Part shown: one piece after another, positions 17,732 to 26,961 of the stretch
How the letters are laid out: the number at the start of each line of letters is the position of its first letter
Position numbering within the stretch: the first letter of the stretch is position 1
Assembly: GCA_937860145.1 (NCBI GenBank)
Contig: CALMBF010000201.1
Span: 1 to 64,000, forward strand
Direction of reading: 5' to 3'
Source of the DNA: an uncultured Geobacter sp.
GTDB lineage: Bacteria; Desulfobacterota; Desulfuromonadia; Geobacterales; DSM-12255
DNA: 64,000 bases
Made by a program: the position numbers and the translations under genes
The notes under the pieces: generated by a model
What the model was told of the DNA's origin: nothing
What the model saw: the letters and a program-made list of their open reading frames with translations, nothing else
The model's database searches: none

Positions 17732-19015
17732 ATGGGTAAAACCACGGCAGAAAAAATATTTGCGGCACACCTCGTGGACGAACCGTTCCCGGGGACAAAG
17801 GTTCTCAGGCTCGACGTGGTCATGTGCCACGAAATCACCACCCCCATTGCCATTGCCGACCTGATGGAACGGGGCAAGGACCGCATATTCGACAGCAGCA
17901 AGATCAAGGCGGTCATCGACCACGTCACGCCGAGCAAGGACACGAAAACCGCCACCCAGGCGAAGATCCTCCGCGACTGGGCCCACCGCCACGGGGTAAA
18001 GGACTTCTTCGACGTCGGCGCCAACGGCGTCTGCCACGCCCTCTTCCCGGAGAAAGGCTTCATCCGCCCGGGGTACACGGTCATCATGGGGGATTCCCAC
18101 ACCTGCACCCACGGTGCCTTCGGTGCCTTTGCCGCCGGGGTCGGCACCACGGACCTCGAAGTCGGCATCCTCAAGGGGGTCTGTGCCTTCCGCGAACCGA
18201 AGACCATCCGGATCAACGTGACCGGCTCCCTTCCCAAGGGGGTCTTTGCCAAGGATGTCATCCTCCATATCATCGGCCAGCTCACCGTGAACGGCGCGAC
18301 GGACAAGGTCATGGAGTTCCGCGGGCCGGTCATCGACGCCATGAGCATGGAATCCCGCATGACCCTGTGCAACATGGCCATCGAGGCAGGGGGCACGTCC
18401 GGCATCTGCATGCCGGACCAGGTGACCGTCGACTATCTCTGGCCCTTCATCAGCAACGACTACCCCTCCAGGGAAGCGGCACTTGCCGACTTCCGGAAAT
18501 GGCACTCCGACGACGATGCCGTGTATGACAGCCAGTTGAACATCGACGTCTCCAACCTCGTCCCCGTCGTCACCTTCGGCTACAAACCGGACCAGGTCAA
18601 GCCGGTCACGGAAATGGCCGGGACCCGGGTCGACCAGATCTACATCGGCTCCTGCACCAACGGCCGGCTCGAGGACCTGAGGATTGCCGCCCAGATCCTC
18701 AAGGGGAAGAAGATCGCCCCGAACGTGCGGGGGATCCTCTCCCCGGCCACTCCGGCCATCTACCAGGCCGCGATGCAGGAAGGGCTTATCGAGATCTTCA
18801 TGGACGCCGGGTTCTGCGTCACCAATCCCACCTGCGGCGCCTGCCTGGGGATGAGCAACGGCGTCCTTGCCGAAGGGGAGGTCTGCGCATCCACCACCAA
18901 CCGCAACTTCATGGGAAGGATGGGCAAGGGGGGGATGGTCCACCTGATGTCGCCGGCCACCAGCGCCGCAACGTCCATCGAAGGGACGCTGGCCGATCCG
19001 AGAAAGTACCTGTAG
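17732..19015 (+). CDS. leuC: 3-isopropylmalate dehydratase large subunit
   Basis: A 427-aa aconitase-family subunit that isomerises 2- to 3-isopropylmalate in leucine synthesis. Iron-sulfur ligands are the Cys in IGSCTNGRLEDL and the pair in PTCGACLGM. MGDSHTCTHGAFG is also conserved. The shorter length and TTDLEVGILKG match the homoaconitase-like LeuC type of archaea and Geobacter rather than the 465-aa E. coli type. In relatives this form may also serve citramalate-derived isoleucine synthesis. AAAGGGAG precedes the ATG; leuD follows after 80 nt. Confidence 0.93.
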   Translation: MGKTTAEKIFAAHLVDEPFPGTKVLRLDVVMCHEITTPIAIADLMERGKDRIFDSSKIKAVIDHVTPSKDTKTATQAKILRDWAHRHGVKDFFDVGANGVCHALFPEKGFIRPGYTVIMGDSHTCTHGAFGAFAAGVGTTDLEVGILKGVCAFREPKTIRINVTGSLPKGVFAKDVILHIIGQLTVNGATDKVMEFRGPVIDAMSMESRMTLCNMAIEAGGTSGICMPDQVTVDYLWPFISNDYPSREAALADFRKWHSDDDAVYDSQLNIDVSNLVPVVTFGYKPDQVKPVTEMAGTRVDQIYIGSCTNGRLEDLRIAAQILKGKKIAPNVRGILSPATPAIYQAAMQEGLIEIFMDAGFCVTNPTCGACLGMSNGVLAEGEVCASTTNRNFMGRMGKGGMVHLMSPATSAATSIEGTLADPRKYL

Positions 19016-19095
19016 GGTATTCCCGCCGCATGCCTCCCATGGCATGCGGCAGCTGAACCGTTCATTCACTCATATCCGTTGCAAGGAGAACACCT

Positions 19096-19620
19096 ATGAA
19101 AACATTCGGCGGCCCGGTCCTGTTCCTGGATCGCAGCGATATCAACACGGACGAAATCATACCGGCCAAGTACCTGACCGAGATCACCAAGCAGGACCTG
19201 AAACCGTACATCCTGGAAGACCTGAAACTCCCGGGATTCGACCCGAAAGGTGCGAAGACGAAGGCGGCGCGGGTCATCGTATCCCGGGCGAACTTCGGTT
19301 GCGGCTCCTCCCGGGAACATGCCCCCTGGGTGTTCGAGGTCAACGGCATCACCGCCGTCATTGCCGAGTCCTTTGCCCGGATTTTCAGGCAGAACATGTT
19401 CAACTGCGGCATGGCAGCCATCGAGCTCCCCAAGGAGCAGCTGGATATCATCTTCGCCAGCGAGAGCGATGACGCAACCATCAGCATCGACATCGAAGCA
19501 CAGAAGCTGAGCTTGCAGCAGGGGGGGACCACCAGGGAGTTTTCATTCGACATCTCCCCCTTCGACAAGGCCCTGGTCCTGGCCGGAGGGTGGGTGGACT
19601 ACGCCGACCAGAAATACTGA
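19096..19620 (+). CDS. leuD: 3-isopropylmalate dehydratase small subunit
   Basis: A 174-aa swivel-domain subunit that completes the LeuCD enzyme. Conserved segments are RSDINTDEIIPAKYL, ANFGCGSSREHAPW (substrate-binding SSRE loop), ESFARIFRQNMFNCGM and a short C-terminal beta segment. AAGGAG precedes the ATG. It ends 29 nt before a terminator. Confidence 0.95.
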   Translation: MKTFGGPVLFLDRSDINTDEIIPAKYLTEITKQDLKPYILEDLKLPGFDPKGAKTKAARVIVSRANFGCGSSREHAPWVFEVNGITAVIAESFARIFRQNMFNCGMAAIELPKEQLDIIFASESDDATISIDIEAQKLSLQQGGTTREFSFDISPFDKALVLAGGWVDYADQKY

Positions 19621-19648
19621 CCACCGCACGCACCGACGAAAACACGCC

Positions 19649-19673
19649 AAGCCCGCACCAAGCGGGCTTTTTT
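19649..19673 (+). terminator. Terminator after leuCD
   Basis: AAGCCCGC and GCGGGCTT flank a 5-nt loop and run into six T. Confidence 0.88.
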
Positions 19674-19789
19674 CATGACTCAACAGTCTGAAATCCGTGA
19701 CGTTTTTGTTTGACTATTCCCAGCGACCGTGGCAAATAATTAATTTTCCGGAACTGCCGGCAAACAGAGCTTCATCGGATACCGTCACC

Positions 19790-21289
19790 ATGTTTTTTCG
19801 CCTCGCTACATACACGTTTCTGACCCTCCTCTACCTCGTTTCGGCAGCGGCAGGGGCGGAAACCCAGCAGCCCGTTCCGGACGAGGGGAGACTCTTCACG
19901 CTCGGGCCGCTGCTTGACTACCGTGAAAACCCTCAGAATAGAACGAGAAAGCTCTCTCTCCTCGGTCCGCTGCTGACATTCGAAGAGAACGGTGACACCA
20001 CCATCTCCTCGTTCAGACCGCTCTTCCACAGGGAGAGCAACACTACGGCGGCAACCTCTGCTACGACCTACCTCTACCCGCTGGCATCGTCCGAGCATAC
20101 CCCCGAGGTCAGCCGCTTCGAAGTGCTCCACCTCCTGCAGCGTGACACGTTCCGGAAGGACGAACCGGCCAATGCAGAGAGCAAGTTCATGATCTTCCCT
20201 TTCATCATCTCGGGAGAATCCAGGAAGTACGGCCCCTACACCTCGATCTTCCCCCTGTACGGCGACCTGTATGAACGTTTCTGGAAGGACGAGTACCACT
20301 ATGTCCTCTTCCCCCTCTACTCGCGGACCGTGAAAAAGGGGACGACCAACTACAACCTGCTCTATCCGTTTTTCACCGTCACTTCAGGGGAAAGGGAGTC
20401 GGGGTTCCAGTTCTGGCCCCTGTACGGACACAGTGCCAAGGAGGGGGTCTACAGCAGTACCTTTGCCCTCTGGCCCATCTACCTGTATGAAAAGCGTGGC
20501 CTCGATACGGACAACCCGTCCACCCGGTTCAACCTTTTCCCCCTGTACGGCTCATTCGAATCCCCGTCGGTGCACTCCAACACCTGGCTCTGGCCCTTTT
20601 TCGGTCACTCCACCGATACGAAGGCCAAGGAGGAGGAGTGGGATATTTTCTGGCCGTTCTGGCTGACGGTACGGGGCGAGAAACGGACCGTGACGAAGTT
20701 CCTCCCCTTCTATTCCTCGGAAACCACCCCCGATGCGACGAAAAGCTGGTACCTCTGGCCTCTGTACCGTCTCGACACCCTGCAGTCCAGCGTGTACCGC
20801 CAGGAACGGCAGCGGCTGCTCTATTTTCTCTTTTCGGACAAACTGGAGAGCTGGGCAGTCGACGACAGGAGCCGCCGCAGGACGGCACTCTGGCCCCTGT
20901 TCCTCTACGGCAGGGATACGGAAGACAACATGAGTCTCACCCTCCCGGCCTTGATAGAACCGGTCCTGGATCGCGAGGGGATCGAAAAGAGCTGGGCACC
21001 GCTCTGGCGCATCTACTCGCACCGGTGGAGCGGCAGCGGGGACTCCTCGCTGTCGATTCTCTGGAACCTCTACTGGCACGAGAAAAACAGGGGTGACCTT
21101 GCATGGGAACTCTTCCCCCTCGTCAGGTACCGGTCGACACCACGAACCTCCGAAGTGCAGTTTCTGAAAGGTCTGATACAATACCGGGAGGCATCCGGCG
21201 TCAGCAGCCTGTCTCTCTTCTGGCTGCCATGGGACATCACCCTGGGGGAGAAAGACCCCGGGCATACAACGGGCGAGCGTAAACCTTGA
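19790..21289 (+). CDS. Exported protein with WPL/FPL repeats
   Basis: A 499-aa protein with a signal peptide (residues 1 to about 22, ending AAAGA). The mature part is built of short repeats centred on aromatic motifs such as IFPLYG, LFPLYS, FWPLYG, LWPIYL, LFPLYG, LWPFFG, FWPFWL and LWPLYR, about every 25-40 residues. This could be a beta-barrel or beta-propeller; no catalytic motif is seen. The frame is open 31 codons upstream, but the signal peptide selects this ATG. The stop overlaps the TTG start of the MlaE-like gene, so it is coupled to a lipid-transport system and may be its outer-membrane part. Confidence 0.65.
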   Translation: MFFRLATYTFLTLLYLVSAAAGAETQQPVPDEGRLFTLGPLLDYRENPQNRTRKLSLLGPLLTFEENGDTTISSFRPLFHRESNTTAATSATTYLYPLASSEHTPEVSRFEVLHLLQRDTFRKDEPANAESKFMIFPFIISGESRKYGPYTSIFPLYGDLYERFWKDEYHYVLFPLYSRTVKKGTTNYNLLYPFFTVTSGERESGFQFWPLYGHSAKEGVYSSTFALWPIYLYEKRGLDTDNPSTRFNLFPLYGSFESPSVHSNTWLWPFFGHSTDTKAKEEEWDIFWPFWLTVRGEKRTVTKFLPFYSSETTPDATKSWYLWPLYRLDTLQSSVYRQERQRLLYFLFSDKLESWAVDDRSRRRTALWPLFLYGRDTEDNMSLTLPALIEPVLDREGIEKSWAPLWRIYSHRWSGSGDSSLSILWNLYWHEKNRGDLAWELFPLVRYRSTPRTSEVQFLKGLIQYREASGVSSLSLFWLPWDITLGEKDPGHTTGERKP

Positions 21290-22062
21290 AACGATTTCTC
21301 GACTACACGGGCGAAAAGATTCTGGCCTTTCTCGAAACAGTTGGCGAGATGGTCATCCTCCTCTGGCAGACGGTATATTTTTTCCGGGAGGCCCCCCGCA
21401 ACATACACAGCATCGCCACCCAGATGCTCATCATCGGCTACGAAACGCTGCCCGTTGCCTCGGTCATGGCCTTTTTCGTCGGCATGGTCCTGGCGCTGCA
21501 GACCGGGATCGAACTGAACAAATATGGCGGGCAGAACATCATCGGCGCCATCGTCGGCCACTCCATGGTACGGGAACTGGGCCCCGTCATGACCAGCTTC
21601 CTCGTTGCCGGACGTGCCGGCTCGGCCATGGCCGCCGAGATCGGGGTCATGAAGGTCTACGAGGAGATCGATGCCCTGAAAACCCTGGACATCCACCCCG
21701 TACGCTACCTTGCCATGCCGCGGCTCATCGCCTGCCTGGTCTGCGTTCCGGCCCTGGTAGTCTACGCGGACCTGGTCGGCATTGCCGGTGGCGCGATGAT
21801 CAGCAATTTTCACCCCCAGATCTTCGTCTCCTACTGGACCTACTACGACAGCCTGGAGGATGCTCTCAAGCTGAAGGAGATCGGCAAGGGACTGATCAAG
21901 GCGTTCACCTTCGGCGGGATCATCGCCCTGGTCTGCTGCTACATCGGCTTCATCACCAGTGGTGGGCCCCGGGGAATTGCCCGCTCCACGACCAGGTCCG
22001 TGGTGCTCTCCTTCATGATGATCCTGGTTGCCGACTATATCCTGACCCGCATCCTGATGTAA
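21286..22062 (+). CDS. mlaE: MlaE-family ABC transporter permease
   Basis: A 258-aa inner-membrane permease of MCE-type phospholipid transport. It has a short amphipathic N-terminus and five membrane segments, with the conserved EIGVMKVYEEIDAL coupling region preceded by GPVMTSFLVAGRAGSAMAAE. The start is TTG overlapping the upstream stop (TTGA). A MlaD-type gene follows after 20 nt. No MlaF-type ATPase is present nearby, so the ATPase must be encoded elsewhere. Confidence 0.85.
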   Translation: MKRFLDYTGEKILAFLETVGEMVILLWQTVYFFREAPRNIHSIATQMLIIGYETLPVASVMAFFVGMVLALQTGIELNKYGGQNIIGAIVGHSMVRELGPVMTSFLVAGRAGSAMAAEIGVMKVYEEIDALKTLDIHPVRYLAMPRLIACLVCVPALVVYADLVGIAGGAMISNFHPQIFVSYWTYYDSLEDALKLKEIGKGLIKAFTFGGIIALVCCYIGFITSGGPRGIARSTTRSVVLSFMMILVADYILTRILM

Positions 22063-22082
22063 CGTTTACGCAAGGAGGACTC

Positions 22083-23153
22083 ATGTCCTATAAGATAGAA
22101 CGAAAAGTCGGCCTTTTTTTCATCGTCGGTCTGTTTCTGCTCGGCGCCATGCTCGAAGTCGGCGAGAAATGGAACCCCTTTGAACGGAAGCTCACCTACA
22201 ACACCTACCTCACCTCGGTGACCGGACTGAAGGTCGGCGACCCGGTACGCCTCGCCGGGGTCAACGTGGGGAGGATCACGAAGATCGTCGTCCACGACAC
22301 CAACGTGGAGATCGTCTTCGAGGTCAGGGACGACACGAAGATAAAGATTGATACCGTTGCGAGCCTGCGGCTGACCAACCTGCTCGGCGGTCAGTTCCTC
22401 AGCCTCTCCTTCGGCTCTCCCGGGGCGCCGCTCCTGGCCCAGGGGAAGACGGTACAGGGGAGAGATACGGCGAACATCGACGTCATCGTGGACAACGTCA
22501 GCGACGCGGTCAAGGATGCCAAGGTGCTGATCAACAGCCTGAACAAAAACCAGGACCGGGTCATGGGCCAGGTCTCGGCCATGCTGGATGAAAACCGCGG
22601 CGGCATCAGGGACACGGTCGCCAACCTCAAGAGCATCACCGGCAAGATCGATCAGGGTGACGGCTCCCTTGCCATGCTCCTCAACGACAAACAGCTCTAC
22701 AAGACCCTGAATGACGCCGGCACGAACATCAACAGCATCGCCGCCAAGATCAACAACGGCGAAGGGACCCTGGGCAAGCTGGTTAACGATCCCACCCTCT
22801 ACACAGATGTCAGGGGGGCCATGAACGACCTGCGTGAAGGGGCCAACAACGTCAGCGCCGGCTTCAAGGAGATCAAAGAGGTCACGGCCAAGATCAACCG
22901 GGGAGAAGGGACCATCGGCAAGCTCGTCAACGACGACGCCATGTACGCCGACCTGAAGACCACGACCAAAAACCTCAGTGAAATCACCCAGAAAATCAAC
23001 AAGGGTGAAGGCTCCCTCGGCAAGCTGCTGAACGAGGACAAGCTCTACCGCGACGCCACGGCAGCCATGAAGAAGGTCGAAAAAGCCGCCGAAGGGATCA
23101 GCGACAGCGGGCCGATCTCCATCTTCGGCAGCATCCTGGGGACGATATTCTGA
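22083..23153 (+). CDS. mlaD: MlaD-family MCE-domain protein
   Basis: A 356-aa membrane-anchored substrate-binding protein. One N-terminal helix (FFIVGLFLLGAMLEV) anchors it and the MCE domain follows (YLTSVTGLKVGDPVRLAGVNVGRI). After it come four repeats of the pattern K-I-N-x-G-E-G-T-L-G-K-L-V-N-D, about 50 residues apart, in a helical region that probably forms an oligomeric channel towards the outer membrane. It probably moves phospholipid between membranes with MlaE. AAGGAGG lies before the ATG. Confidence 0.85.
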   Translation: MSYKIERKVGLFFIVGLFLLGAMLEVGEKWNPFERKLTYNTYLTSVTGLKVGDPVRLAGVNVGRITKIVVHDTNVEIVFEVRDDTKIKIDTVASLRLTNLLGGQFLSLSFGSPGAPLLAQGKTVQGRDTANIDVIVDNVSDAVKDAKVLINSLNKNQDRVMGQVSAMLDENRGGIRDTVANLKSITGKIDQGDGSLAMLLNDKQLYKTLNDAGTNINSIAAKINNGEGTLGKLVNDPTLYTDVRGAMNDLREGANNVSAGFKEIKEVTAKINRGEGTIGKLVNDDAMYADLKTTTKNLSEITQKINKGEGSLGKLLNEDKLYRDATAAMKKVEKAAEGISDSGPISIFGSILGTIF

Positions 23154-23154
23154 C

Positions 23155-24000
23155 ATGCACGGAGTTCTGGAGCTCGCTGTCGGGACCGTCGTCTCGCGCC
23201 CCTATGTGTTCGCCTTCTTCGCCGCCTACCTGCTGGCGGCGGTCCCCCATCTCGGCTGGCGCAAGACGGCACTGTTCACCGTCGCAGGCTACCTGGTCGC
23301 CTTCCTCTCCGAATTATCCTCGATCAATACCGGTTTCCCCTACGGCTGGTACTACTACATCGACAGGACCAGCGCACGAGAGCTCTGGATCGCCGGGGTC
23401 CCCTTTTTCGACTCCCTCTCCTACGTATTCCTCTGTTACTGCAGCTACAGCGTGGCGCTCCTGATCCTGTCCCCCCTCAGGAGCGGGCGGTACAGTCTGG
23501 CCATCCTGGAAACCCACGCCATCAGGCGCTCATTCCCTGCCCTCCTCCTCGGCTCGCTGCTGCAGACCTACCTGGATATCATCATCGATCCGGTCTCGCT
23601 CCAGGGGGAGCGCTGGTTCCTCGGCCAGATTTACGGCTACCGGGAAGCAGGGTGCCATTTCGGGGTCCCCCTCTCCAACTACCTGGGATGGTGGCTGACC
23701 AGCGCCCTGATGATCTTCGCCCTGCAACTGCTGGACCGTATCGTGCCGGAGGAGGAGACCTTCCGCAGGTGGTATCACCGGCTTCCCGGCAGTCCACTGT
23801 TCGGTCCCGCGCTCTACCTCTCGGTCATCATGTTCAACCTGACCGTCGCCCTGCTCATCGGCGAACGGCAGATCGCCGTGACCGGCCTGTTCATCATGTT
23901 CCTCCCCCTGACCCTGGTCGCCATCCTGGCCATCCAGCGGGCGAACCGGTTCACCCCCGCCGAGCTGGATGCCCATCAGCGGGACTTCGCGGCAGAGTGA
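23155..24000 (+). CDS. Carotenoid biosynthesis (CruF/DUF422-type) membrane protein
   Basis: A 281-aa polytopic protein with about seven membrane segments. SELSSINTGFPYGWYYY, GVPFFDSLSYVFLCYCSY and YLDIIIDPVSLQGERWF are typical of the carotenoid-biosynthesis family that includes CruF hydratase. The enzyme activity cannot be fixed from sequence. It starts 1 nt after the mlaD stop, so it is part of the same transcript; a role in membrane lipid or pigment modification fits. Confidence 0.65.
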   Translation: MHGVLELAVGTVVSRPYVFAFFAAYLLAAVPHLGWRKTALFTVAGYLVAFLSELSSINTGFPYGWYYYIDRTSARELWIAGVPFFDSLSYVFLCYCSYSVALLILSPLRSGRYSLAILETHAIRRSFPALLLGSLLQTYLDIIIDPVSLQGERWFLGQIYGYREAGCHFGVPLSNYLGWWLTSALMIFALQLLDRIVPEEETFRRWYHRLPGSPLFGPALYLSVIMFNLTVALLIGERQIAVTGLFIMFLPLTLVAILAIQRANRFTPAELDAHQRDFAAE

Positions 24001-24040
24001 CGGCACGGACTCCCTTCCGGCAACCGTTGGCAGATATAAA

Positions 24041-24076
24041 AAAAGCCCGGTGCAGATCAACTGCACCGGGCTTTTT
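24041..24076. terminator. Bidirectional terminator between the mla-like operon and leuA
   Basis: GCCCGGTGCAG and CTGCACCGGGC flank ATCAA, with A-run on the left and five T on the right. Confidence 0.9.
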
Positions 24077-24097
24077 CGTCTGTCGCATCCCAGGAGG

Positions 24098-25654
24098 TTA
24101 CAGGCTCCCGCTCTCCAGGGCCTGCGTCTCCCTCAGGGCATAGAGCCGGTTCAGGGCATTGATGTACGCCTTGGCCGATGCCTCGATGATATCGGTGGAC
24201 GAGCCCCTGCCCGTTACCGTGCGGTCCCCCTCCGCCACCTTGACCGTCACCTCCCCCTGGGCGTCGGTCCCGCCGGTGATGGATCCCACGTTGTAGGTCT
24301 GGAGTTTGCCGGTGCACTTGGTCAGCTTCTTGATGGCCTTGAGGGTGGCATCGACCGGGCCGTCCCCCAGCTCCGCCGTCCTGGCCGACACCCCGTCGAT
24401 CTCCATCTGGACGGTCGCGGTAGCAACGGCGAACGACCCGCAGGTCACGGTGATGTGCTCGAGCCTGTACTTCTCCGCATTCCGCATGGTCTCCTCGGTC
24501 ATGATCGCATCCAGGTCCTCGTCGAAGACCTCCTTCTTCAGGTCGGCCAGGTTCTTGAAACGCTCGAACGACTTGTTGAGCTTTTCGTCATCCAGCTCGT
24601 AGCCGAGCTCCTCGAGCCGCTTCTTGAACGCGTGACGGCCGGAGTGCTTGCCCAGGACCAGGGAGCTGGTTTTCAGCCCCACCGACTCGGGGGTCATGAT
24701 CTCGTAGGTCGACTTCTCCATCAGCATGCCGTGCTGGTGGATGCCCGACTCGTGGGCAAAGGCATTGCCGCCGACGATGGCCTTGTTGGGCTGGACCATG
24801 ATGCCGGTGATGGTGGAGAGGAGACGGCTCGCCGGGGTGAGCTGCTCGGTCACCACGTTGGTGCTGAACGGCAGGATGTCCCGCCGCGTCTTCAGTATCA
24901 TGACGAACTCTTCCAGGGAGCAGTTACCCGCCCGCTCGCCGATACCGTTGATGGTGCACTCGACCTGCCCCGCCCCGGCCTGGACCGCGGCAATGGAGTT
25001 GGCAACCGACAGCCCCAGGTCGTTGTGGCAGTGGACGGAGATGACCGCCTTGTCGATGTTGGCCACGTTCTCCTTCAGGTAGCGGATGATGTCGAAGTAC
25101 TCGAAGGGGATGGTGTAGCCCACCGTGTCCGGGATGTTGACCGTCGTCGCCCCCGCATCGATGACCGCGGCCACAACCTCTGCCAGGAACGGCAGCCGGG
25201 TGCGGACGGCATCCTCGCAGGAAAACTCCACGTTGGGCGTATAGGAAGCGGCGCGCTTCACCGCCTTGACCGCCGACTCCAGCACCCGCCCAGGCTCCAT
25301 TTTCAGCTTGTACTTCATGTGAATGTCAGAGGTGGCGATGAAGGTGTGGATACGCCCCTTCTCACCGGCATACTGCAGCGCCTCCCACGCCCGGTCGATG
25401 TCCTTGTCACTGGAACGGCAGAGCCCGGCGATTTCCGGTCCCCTGATGGTCTGGGCAATCCGTTTGACCGCTTCGAAATCACCCTCCGAGGCGATGGGAA
25501 AACCGGCCTCGATGACGTCGACGTTGAGTTTTTCAAGCTGCTTGGCAATCCTCAGCTTTTCCTCGATATTCATGCTGTTGCCCGGTGACTGTTCACCGTC
25601 GCGCAGGGTTGTGTCGAATATTTTGACCGTCTTCACCGCTTGTTCCTGTGCCAT
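24098..25654 (-). CDS. leuA: 2-isopropylmalate synthase
   Basis: A 518-aa enzyme for the first committed step of leucine synthesis (acetyl-CoA + 2-oxoisovalerate). The TIM barrel has [13 protein letters not shown] near the N-terminus and the metal motif [34 protein letters not shown] and GIHQHGMLM are family hallmarks. The last 120 residues form the regulatory domain for leucine feedback, with [35 protein letters not shown] precedes the ATG. A leucine T-box lies upstream. Confidence 0.95.
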   Translation of the reverse strand: MAQEQAVKTVKIFDTTLRDGEQSPGNSMNIEEKLRIAKQLEKLNVDVIEAGFPIASEGDFEAVKRIAQTIRGPEIAGLCRSSDKDIDRAWEALQYAGEKGRIHTFIATSDIHMKYKLKMEPGRVLESAVKAVKRAASYTPNVEFSCEDAVRTRLPFLAEVVAAVIDAGATTVNIPDTVGYTIPFEYFDIIRYLKENVANIDKAVISVHCHNDLGLSVANSIAAVQAGAGQVECTINGIGERAGNCSLEEFVMILKTRRDILPFSTNVVTEQLTPASRLLSTITGIMVQPNKAIVGGNAFAHESGIHQHGMLMEKSTYEIMTPESVGLKTSSLVLGKHSGRHAFKKRLEELGYELDDEKLNKSFERFKNLADLKKEVFDEDLDAIMTEETMRNAEKYRLEHITVTCGSFAVATATVQMEIDGVSARTAELGDGPVDATLKAIKKLTKCTGKLQTYNVGSITGGTDAQGEVTVKVAEGDRTVTGRGSSTDIIEASAKAYINALNRLYALRETQALESGSL

Positions 25655-25724
25655 CTGTTCCTCCCGTCAGTGTTTTTCCGTCACGTCCTTAAGTGTTGCA
25701 AATAATTGCCGTAATGCCAGCAAT

Positions 25725-26009
25725 AAAAAAGCCTTCGCCCCAAAAACAAGGGGCGAAGGCTTGCTGTCTCCGCGGTACCACCCTTATTCACCCGTCGGCG
25801 CTTCGCCTCTGACTCCACGCCGGCGTAGGCATGGACTCACATCGAACCGCTGGAACGGGTCTCATTTCACCCGTTACGTGGGCGGGACGGCTCCGGCTAC
25901 TGTGTTCACCGGAGCGGCTCCGAGGCGAGTTCATCTGCTCTTTTACCGGTTTGCACCACCCACCGGCTCTCTGGGAAAAGAGGAAAGACTACTACTCCTC
26001 ATCACTGCC
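25725..26009 (-). promoter_or_regulatory. T-box riboswitch (leucine) upstream of leuA
   Basis: On the minus strand the leader carries the T-box sequence AAGGGTGGTACCGCGG (25770-25785). The Stem I distal region AGAGAGCCGGTGGG...GGTGCAAACCGG lies upstream of it. Then comes GATGAA-CTC-GCC with CTC at 25927-25929 as the likely specifier codon for leucine. A terminator hairpin, GCCTTCGCCCC/GGGGCGAAGGC (25731-25760) with six T at 25725-25730, can compete with the antiterminator formed by the T-box. Uncharged tRNA-Leu should allow read-through into leuA. Confidence 0.9.
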
Positions 26010-26024
26010 TTTGAGGTTTTGATG

Positions 26025-26054
26025 ATGATAGGAAAATATCCGCGAGAGTGTCAA
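26025..26054 (-). promoter_or_regulatory. leuA promoter
   Basis: TTGACA (26049-26054) and TATCAT (26025-26030), spaced 18 nt, lie on the minus strand. A start near 26018 lies directly upstream of the T-box leader. Confidence 0.65.
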
Positions 26055-26076
26055 GGAGTTTTCCGCTCCGGTTACG

Positions 26077-26100
26077 GAAGTTTTGCGGGGACAAAACTTC
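26077..26100. repeat. Inverted repeat between pssA and leuA promoter
   Basis: GAAGTTTTG (26077-26085) and CAAAACTTC (26092-26100) form a perfect 9-bp stem with a 6-nt loop. It may end the pssA transcript, although no T-run follows on the minus strand; alternatively it is an operator next to the leuA -35 box. Confidence 0.45.
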
Positions 26101-26160
26101 TTTTACCGGGCCAAACAGGCGCGGAAGCCGCGGTGCGCAGCGGCGCCATGGCCGGACGGT

Positions 26161-26961
26161 TCAGCTGTCAGACTTCCTTCCGGACTGGACCATCTCCTCG
26201 TGTCCCTTGTGGAGCGCCTTCTCCAGGCGCCTGCGCCGTGGCCAGGTCACCAGGAACGTCACGGGACCGGAGAGGATGTAGCAGACGAAGAGGACGAACA
26301 TCATGATGGCCGGTTCGGCGGCAATGACGATGAGCAGCAGGACGGCCAGCACCAGGAAACCGAAGGGCTGCCTCTTGATCAGCTCCGGATCCTTGAAGGA
26401 GTAGTACTTGATGCTGGAAACCATGAGAAAGGCGAGGCAGTAGATGAGGATCAGGATGGCCAGCTTCTTGTAGGAACTGGGCCACCCCATATGGTGGAAA
26501 AAGAGGACCGTGGCCGAGACCATGCTGGCTGCCGCCGGGATCGGCAACCCGACGAAGCGCTTGCTCTCCACCGTATCGACCTGCACGTTGAAGCGGGCGA
26601 GCCGCAGGGCGCCGCAGACCACGAAGAGGAAGGCGGCCAGCCACCCCAGGCGGCCGAAGGGTCTGAGCGCCCAGAAATACATGATAAGCCCCGGTGCCAC
26701 GCCAAAGGCCACCAGGTCGGCCAGGGAATCGTACTCCACCCCGAACTTGCTGGTCGTGCCGGTCGCCCGTGCCACCTTGCCGTCCAGGCCGTCGAACACC
26801 GCGGAGATCAGGATGCAGATGGCCGCGGTGCGGAAATCGCCGTTCACACCGGAAATCATCCCGTAGAAACCGGCAAAGAGACTGCCGGTGGTGAACAGGT
26901 TGGGGAGGATGTATATCCCCTTGCGCATGCTTTCCGACCTGCTGATCCCCTGTTCGCTCAT
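26161..26961 (-). CDS. pssA: CDP-diacylglycerol--serine O-phosphatidyltransferase
   Basis: A 266-aa integral membrane enzyme that makes phosphatidylserine. The CDP-alcohol phosphatidyltransferase signature DG-x2-AR-x8-G-x3-D-x3-D is complete in the stretch beginning FDGLDGKVAR. About eight membrane helices follow. The start overlaps the psd stop by 4 nt, pairing synthesis and decarboxylation of phosphatidylserine to give phosphatidylethanolamine. Confidence 0.93.
   Translation of the reverse strand: MSEQGISRSESMRKGIYILPNLFTTGSLFAGFYGMISGVNGDFRTAAICILISAVFDGLDGKVARATGTTSKFGVEYDSLADLVAFGVAPGLIMYFWALRPFGRLGWLAAFLFVVCGALRLARFNVQVDTVESKRFVGLPIPAAASMVSATVLFFHHMGWPSSYKKLAILILIYCLAFLMVSSIKYYSFKDPELIKRQPFGFLVLAVLLLIVIAAEPAIMMFVLFVCYILSGPVTFLVTWPRRRRLEKALHKGHEEMVQSGRKSDS

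Noticed and set aside
23969..25588. Plus-strand 539-aa open frame across the leuA region
   Set aside because: It is antisense to leuA, rich in His, Asp and Gly in a shadow-like pattern, and runs through a terminator.
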